NCBI GenBank assembly: GCA_020027805.1
Contig: JAHKKQ010000080.1
Span: 1-8,947 of the forward strand
Source: Candidatus Dadabacteria bacterium
GTDB lineage: Bacteria > Desulfobacterota_D > UBA1144 > Nemesobacterales > UBA2774
DNA: 8,947 nt
Direction of reading: 5' to 3'
The translations under genes and the position numbers were made by a program. The notes beneath the pieces were generated by a model. That model saw only the letters and a program-made list of their open reading frames with translations. It was not told the origin of the DNA and did not search any database. Shown here in pieces: positions 6,249 through 8,947 of the stretch (the stretch's first letter is position 1; each line of letters opens with the position of its first letter).

Positions 6249-6270
6249 ACAGCGGATTTTAGGCTATAAT
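6242..6270 (+). promoter_or_regulatory. Possible internal promoter before the second glycosyltransferase
   Basis: A perfect TATAAT (6265-6270) lies in the 57-base gap after the ATPase gene. The best-spaced upstream hexamer, TTCGTA (6242-6247, 17-base spacer), matches TTGACA at only three positions, and no extended -10 TG is present. The gap is AT-rich and unusually wide for this locus, which makes an internal start plausible, but support is weak. Confidence 0.3.
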
Positions 6271-6305
6271 AGAAATCACATCGACGACATGCAAATAGAA
6301 ATCAG

Positions 6306-7715
6306 ATGAGTGACCATCCGAAAGTTGCAATAGTTATAGTAACATGGAATAAAATAAGCTACGTCATGGAACTCCTGACGTCGCTCCGGAGTATAAATTA
6401 CGACAACCACGATATCATCGTTGTCGATAACGCTTCCACTGACGACACGTGCCAGACGATAAGGGAGCAGTTCCCCCACGTAAATCTGATAGTGAATTCC
6501 GAGAACCTCGGCGGGACAGGCGGGTTTAACACGGGGCTCAGATACGTGCTCGAGAAAGGCGGCTATAAATATACGTGGCTCCTGGATAATGACGCCGTAG
6601 TCGAGAGAGAAACACTTATTGAGCTCGTCAAGGTAATGGAGGAGGACAATGAAGTGGGCATTACGGGGTCCGTTATCATGGAGCCCGATATGGACATGAT
6701 AGTCGAGCTCGGCGCATTTGTGTCATGGTCAATAGGGACATGGAAACCCAATTACAGAAATAACAGACTAAGCGCCATGGAGGAGATCGGCACTACGGAG
6801 GTGGACTACGTGGCGGCTTGTTCGTCCCTTGTCAGGAATGAAGCTCTCTACAAAATCGGCGTAATGGACGAGAGGTACTTCATACACTGGGACGATATAG
6901 ACCTGTCTCTCAGGGCCAAGCAGGCGGGCTATAAGGTGATGGCCTCACCCAAGTCAAAAGCGTATCACGGCTTAGAAGATAAACCCATCAACCCGCTCAT
7001 ATCATATTACGATATTAGAAACGGGCTCCTGACGATCACGAAGCATCAGAGCGGCGCAAAAAGGTTTCTATACATTCTGAATATGCTGCGCGGAACAGGA
7101 AAGGGCGTCGTATACTCCCTGCTAAGCGGTCTGCATACGACCTCGAAGCTGCTTATTTACGGACCGCTAGATTTTATACGCGGCAAATTCTATAAATCCG
7201 GCTTATCGGTAAAAACGGACGATACTCCCGATCCAGAATCAAGGATCATACCTATCGGTGATTTGAAAATAAGCGCTGTCTCCAAGGTACTAATCCTGCC
7301 GAATGCCAGCTATGTCGTGATAAAAAACGTGATCGCGAAACTGAGGGAACAGAACCCGAGCTGTCATATCTCACTCCTTATTCAAGCCGACAGACATGAG
7401 CTTGTTAAAGACCTTGGAATCGACCGTTTTATCGTATTTGAAGGGTACAGACAATCGACGATGCAGACACTTTTGGTTCTTAAAAGCATTTTCGAGTACA
7501 ATTACGATCTCTGCATAAGTCCCAGCCGCTCGCTTCTTCCCTTCTCCTATGCAGTAAAGAAATATTATCTCTACGACCACAAGCGGGATTACTTCGTTAA
7601 AAGCAAAGAAGACATATACGCTTCCTGGAAATTATTCGTCTCTTTCTTCGGGGGCGAACTGCTGGCGATAATCCTCATGCCTTTTGTTTACCTGAAGAGC
7701 CTCGCCCATCAATAG
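6306..7715 (+). CDS. Family 2 glycosyltransferase (rhamnosyl/galactofuranosyltransferase-like) with an additional C-terminal domain
   Basis: Probably adds a hexose (a rhamnosyl- or galactofuranosyl-type donor is the closest resemblance) to the exported glycan. The GT-A domain covers about residues 6-245: VAIVIVTWNKISYVMELLTS (7-26), IIVVDNASTDDT (37-48), NSENLGGTGGFNTGL (64-78), metal-binding DND in WLLDNDA (91-97), and FIHWDDIDLSLRAKQAGYKV (192-211) with its WDD loop, then H221. NLGGTGGFNTG and HWDD are typical of GlfT2/WcaA-like enzymes. The protein is 469 residues, well over the usual 300 or so. After a linker (about 300-324), residues 325-425 show alternating strands and helices (KVLILP, HISLLI, DRFIVF, YDLCISP, KYYLYDH) like half a Rossmann domain, followed by a hydrophobic C-terminal helix (441-464). 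The ATG has a weak ribosome site and overlaps a tiny upstream frame. Its last 30 codons are repeated in decayed form at 8690-8779. Confidence 0.88.
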   Translation: MSDHPKVAIVIVTWNKISYVMELLTSLRSINYDNHDIIVVDNASTDDTCQTIREQFPHVNLIVNSENLGGTGGFNTGLRYVLEKGGYKYTWLLDNDAVVERETLIELVKVMEEDNEVGITGSVIMEPDMDMIVELGAFVSWSIGTWKPNYRNNRLSAMEEIGTTEVDYVAACSSLVRNEALYKIGVMDERYFIHWDDIDLSLRAKQAGYKVMASPKSKAYHGLEDKPINPLISYYDIRNGLLTITKHQSGAKRFLYILNMLRGTGKGVVYSLLSGLHTTSKLLIYGPLDFIRGKFYKSGLSVKTDDTPDPESRIIPIGDLKISAVSKVLILPNASYVVIKNVIAKLREQNPSCHISLLIQADRHELVKDLGIDRFIVFEGYRQSTMQTLLVLKSIFEYNYDLCISPSRSLLPFSYAVKKYYLYDHKRDYFVKSKEDIYASWKLFVSFFGGELLAIILMPFVYLKSLAHQ

Positions 7716-7718
7716 CGG

Positions 7719-8519
7719 ATGTCGCTGTGTCCAAGATTAATAATGAGCGATAAAAATAATCCAGAGTACTTAAACCCCTACGATCTCGGGAAATATTGGG
7801 AAAACAGGCTTAAATCCGGATTCGATATTGTTGCGGTGGGACACCCTCTGTTCAATCACAGGTACAACGAATACATGTACAAACTGCAGCTGCTCGTATT
7901 AAGAGATGTCCTGAAAAAATACGGCATTTCGTCAGGCGGGAAAAAAGTCCTCGATGTGGGCTGCGGCACAGGAGTTTTTTCCGGATTTTATCTCAGGAAC
8001 TCAGCTCAAGTCACGGGTATAGACATAACGACGACTTCGATCGAAAAACTCCGGAAATCCTTGCCTGACGGAAAGTTTATCACGATGGATATCTCGGCGG
8101 ATTTTGCCGCGAACAAAGAATATTTCGAGAACCAGTTCGATATAATCAATATCCTGAACGTCATATTCCATATTGTTGACGACATGAGATTCGAGAGGGC
8201 GCTTGGAAACATGGCCGCGTGCCTGAAAGAAGGCGGGTACTTATTGATTTCGGATTATTTTGGAGATGAAGATATCGTTGCCGCTCCCAATACAAAGCTC
8301 AGAGGACTAAACAGATATAACATCCTGGAACTAAAAGGTATAAAGGTCCTGGATGTAATACCGATCTATTTCCTCATGAACAGGCGGCTCAATCTGCTAC
8401 CCTACTCGATCAACAACCTTATCTCCCCGCTATTAGTTGCGTTTGATTATATAATTACGAAACTGAAATGGCCAAAGGGGAACAATATCAAATTATTGAT
8501 TGGGAGAAAACAGAGCTAG
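7719..8519 (+). CDS. SAM-dependent class I methyltransferase
   Basis: Likely transfers a methyl group from S-adenosylmethionine to the glycan or a sugar precursor, given its place after two glycosyltransferases and an exporter. In 266 residues the Rossmann core starts with motif I KKVLDVGCGTGVFSGFYL (75-92), followed by QVTGIDITTTSIEKL (97-111), where Asp102 should bind the SAM ribose, ITMDISADF (121-129), FDIINILNVIFHI (140-152) and ACLKEGGYLLISDYFG (167-182). The N-terminal 57 residues (YDLGKYWENRLKSGFD) form a conserved helical lead-in, and the last 50 residues are hydrophobic, perhaps membrane-associated. ATG 7719 lies three bases after the previous stop; ATG 7743 (residue 9) is an equally likely start. 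Neither has a strong SD. A diverged paralogue begins at about 8815. The substrate and position methylated are unknown. Confidence 0.88.
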   Translation: MSLCPRLIMSDKNNPEYLNPYDLGKYWENRLKSGFDIVAVGHPLFNHRYNEYMYKLQLLVLRDVLKKYGISSGGKKVLDVGCGTGVFSGFYLRNSAQVTGIDITTTSIEKLRKSLPDGKFITMDISADFAANKEYFENQFDIINILNVIFHIVDDMRFERALGNMAACLKEGGYLLISDYFGDEDIVAAPNTKLRGLNRYNILELKGIKVLDVIPIYFLMNRRLNLLPYSINNLISPLLVAFDYIITKLKWPKGNNIKLLIGRKQS

Positions 8520-8689
8520 AAATTTTAACATTCCATAAACTAAAACCGCCGGATGACATCCCGCCACATAACTCGACGAATTTTAACTATGCTTAAGACA
8601 TATAAACAAGTTGTAATTTTGTATACTTAACGAGCATGGCGTTCAACGGACAACATAGATCGTGAAGGTTCTATACGTTTTATACAGAT
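8520..8689. other. AT-rich non-coding stretch after the methyltransferase
   Basis: About 170 bases with no supportable gene. Composition drops sharply: 8581-8640 is about 28% GC (17 of 60 by hand count), well below the left-arm genes. TATACT at 8622-8627 resembles a -10 box but has no -35 partner at the right distance. A short GGAT/ATCC stem around 8551-8561 lacks a T tract and is too weak to be called a terminator. The stretch holds the left junction of the tandem duplication described under 8683-8947. Confidence 0.5.
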
Positions 8690-8779
8690 TCCTTGAAATT
8701 ATTCGTATCGCTCTTCGTGGGGGAATAGCTCACCTTGATCCTCATGCCTTTTGATCATTTGAAGGGTTTCACAAATCAA
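8690..8779 (+). pseudogene. Decayed remnant of a glycosyltransferase C-terminus
   Basis: Thirty codons read SLKLFVSLFVGE, stop, LTLILMPFDHLKGFTNQ. They align without gaps to the last 30 residues of the glycosyltransferase ending at 7715; 18 of 30 residues are identical by hand count. A TAG at 8726-8728 replaces a Leu codon. The base pattern just before 8690 suggests a further one-base shift, and the normal stop position has become CAG. No homologous sequence for the rest of that gene is seen upstream, so this is a tail fragment carried along by duplication and not expected to make protein. Confidence 0.8.
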
Positions 8780-8826
8780 CAGGGGATGCTATGATACGAG
8801 AAGTGAAATAAAGTAATCCTGAACAT

Positions 8827-8947
8827 ATGAACTTATACGATCCCACAAGATATTGGGAAGACAGGTTAAAGTCCAGATTCGATTTAACTGGTGTCGGGAA
8901 TATCGTTTTTGATAGAAAGTACAACGAATACTTATACAAGCTGCAAC
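8827..8947 (+). CDS. Second methyltransferase paralogue, N-terminus only, possibly a pseudogene
   Basis: The frame from 8815 reads NPEHMNLYDPTRYWEDRLKS and continues to YNEYLYKLQ at the window edge. It matches residues 14-57 of the methyltransferase at 7719-8519, with 26 of 44 residues identical by hand count, spread over the whole stretch. The catalytic SAM-binding motif would lie beyond the window. The start is problematic: the ATG corresponding to 7719 (8786) meets TGA two codons later, and the in-frame ATG at 8791 meets TAA at 8809-8811. ATG 8827 is the first usable start, has no SD, and would drop only the first few conserved residues. Many substitutions are conservative (Asn/Asp, Ile/Leu, Lys/Arg, Met/Leu), which suggests that selection acted for some time after duplication. 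It may be functional or recently decayed. Confidence 0.6.
   Translation, partial: MNLYDPTRYWEDRLKSRFDLTGVGNIVFDRKYNEYLYKLQ

Larger units (their letters stand above)
8683..8947 (+). repeat. Second, diverged copy of a tandem duplication (glycosyltransferase tail plus methyltransferase start)
   Basis: The stretch aligns over its whole length with about 7616-7893. Shared landmarks in order are AAATTATTCGT (7629 and 8697), ATCCTCATGCCTTTTG (7670 and 8738), the region across the glycosyltransferase stop and the following GGATG (7717 and 8784), and TACAACGAATAC (7863 and 8919). The offset is 1067 bases in the first part and 1057 in the second, so small indels have accumulated. Conservation across the stop codon and intergenic bases shows that one contiguous DNA block was copied, not two genes independently. 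The copy continues past the right edge. Confidence 0.85.

Noticed and set aside
8662..8754. GTG frame reading VKVLYVLYRF..., resembling the start of a family 4 glycosyltransferase
   Set aside because: It closes after 30 codons, and from about 8690 the DNA is fully explained in another frame as the glycosyltransferase-tail copy.

Overview
The window looks like a chromosomal segment of a Gram-negative bacterium. A housekeeping amino-sugar and nucleotide-maintenance block faces left, and a surface-polysaccharide export locus faces right. Codon use is distinctive for its mid-GC composition: many AUA isoleucines and AGG/AGA arginines. Together with the gene order this suggests a deep-branching lineage (Thermodesulfobacteriota, Nitrospirota or Dadabacteria-like) rather than an enteric bacterium. 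That placement is a weak inference and no marker here settles it.

Left arm (1-3766, all on the - strand, listed in transcription order from right to left): a macro-domain protein, a CoA-pyrophosphatase-like Nudix hydrolase, single-stranded DNA-binding protein (ssb), a stand-alone mannose-6-phosphate-isomerase-type cupin, glmU, and the start of glmS, which runs off the left edge. The cupin, glmU and glmS are tightly packed: a 4-bp GTGA overlap, then a TAG stop directly followed by ATG. GlmS and GlmU make glucosamine-6-phosphate and UDP-GlcNAc, the activated sugar for peptidoglycan and surface polysaccharide. Plausible promoters precede ssb and the cupin, so the arm probably holds three transcription units.

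A 66-bp divergent intergenic region (3767-3832) separates the arms. The right arm (3833-8947, + strand) encodes a family-2 glycosyltransferase, an ABC-2 permease (Wzm/TagG/KpsM type), its ATPase (Wzt/KpsT type, without the C-terminal carbohydrate-binding domain), a second and longer family-2 glycosyltransferase with an extra C-terminal domain, and a SAM-dependent methyltransferase. This is the layout of an ABC-transporter-dependent O-antigen or capsule cluster: the glycosyltransferases build a lipid-linked glycan in the cytoplasm, the Wzm/Wzt pair exports it, and the methyltransferase probably decorates a sugar.

The most notable structure is at the right end. After the methyltransferase comes AT-rich DNA (8520-8689), then a decayed copy of the last 30 codons of the second glycosyltransferase, with an in-frame stop. 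After that comes the N-terminus of a second methyltransferase paralogue that continues beyond the window. Order and spacing match the intact pair about 1.06 kb upstream, so this is an old, diverged tandem duplication. I found no RNA gene, CRISPR array, transposase or phage gene, and no convincing evidence of an undescribed defence or mobile system.
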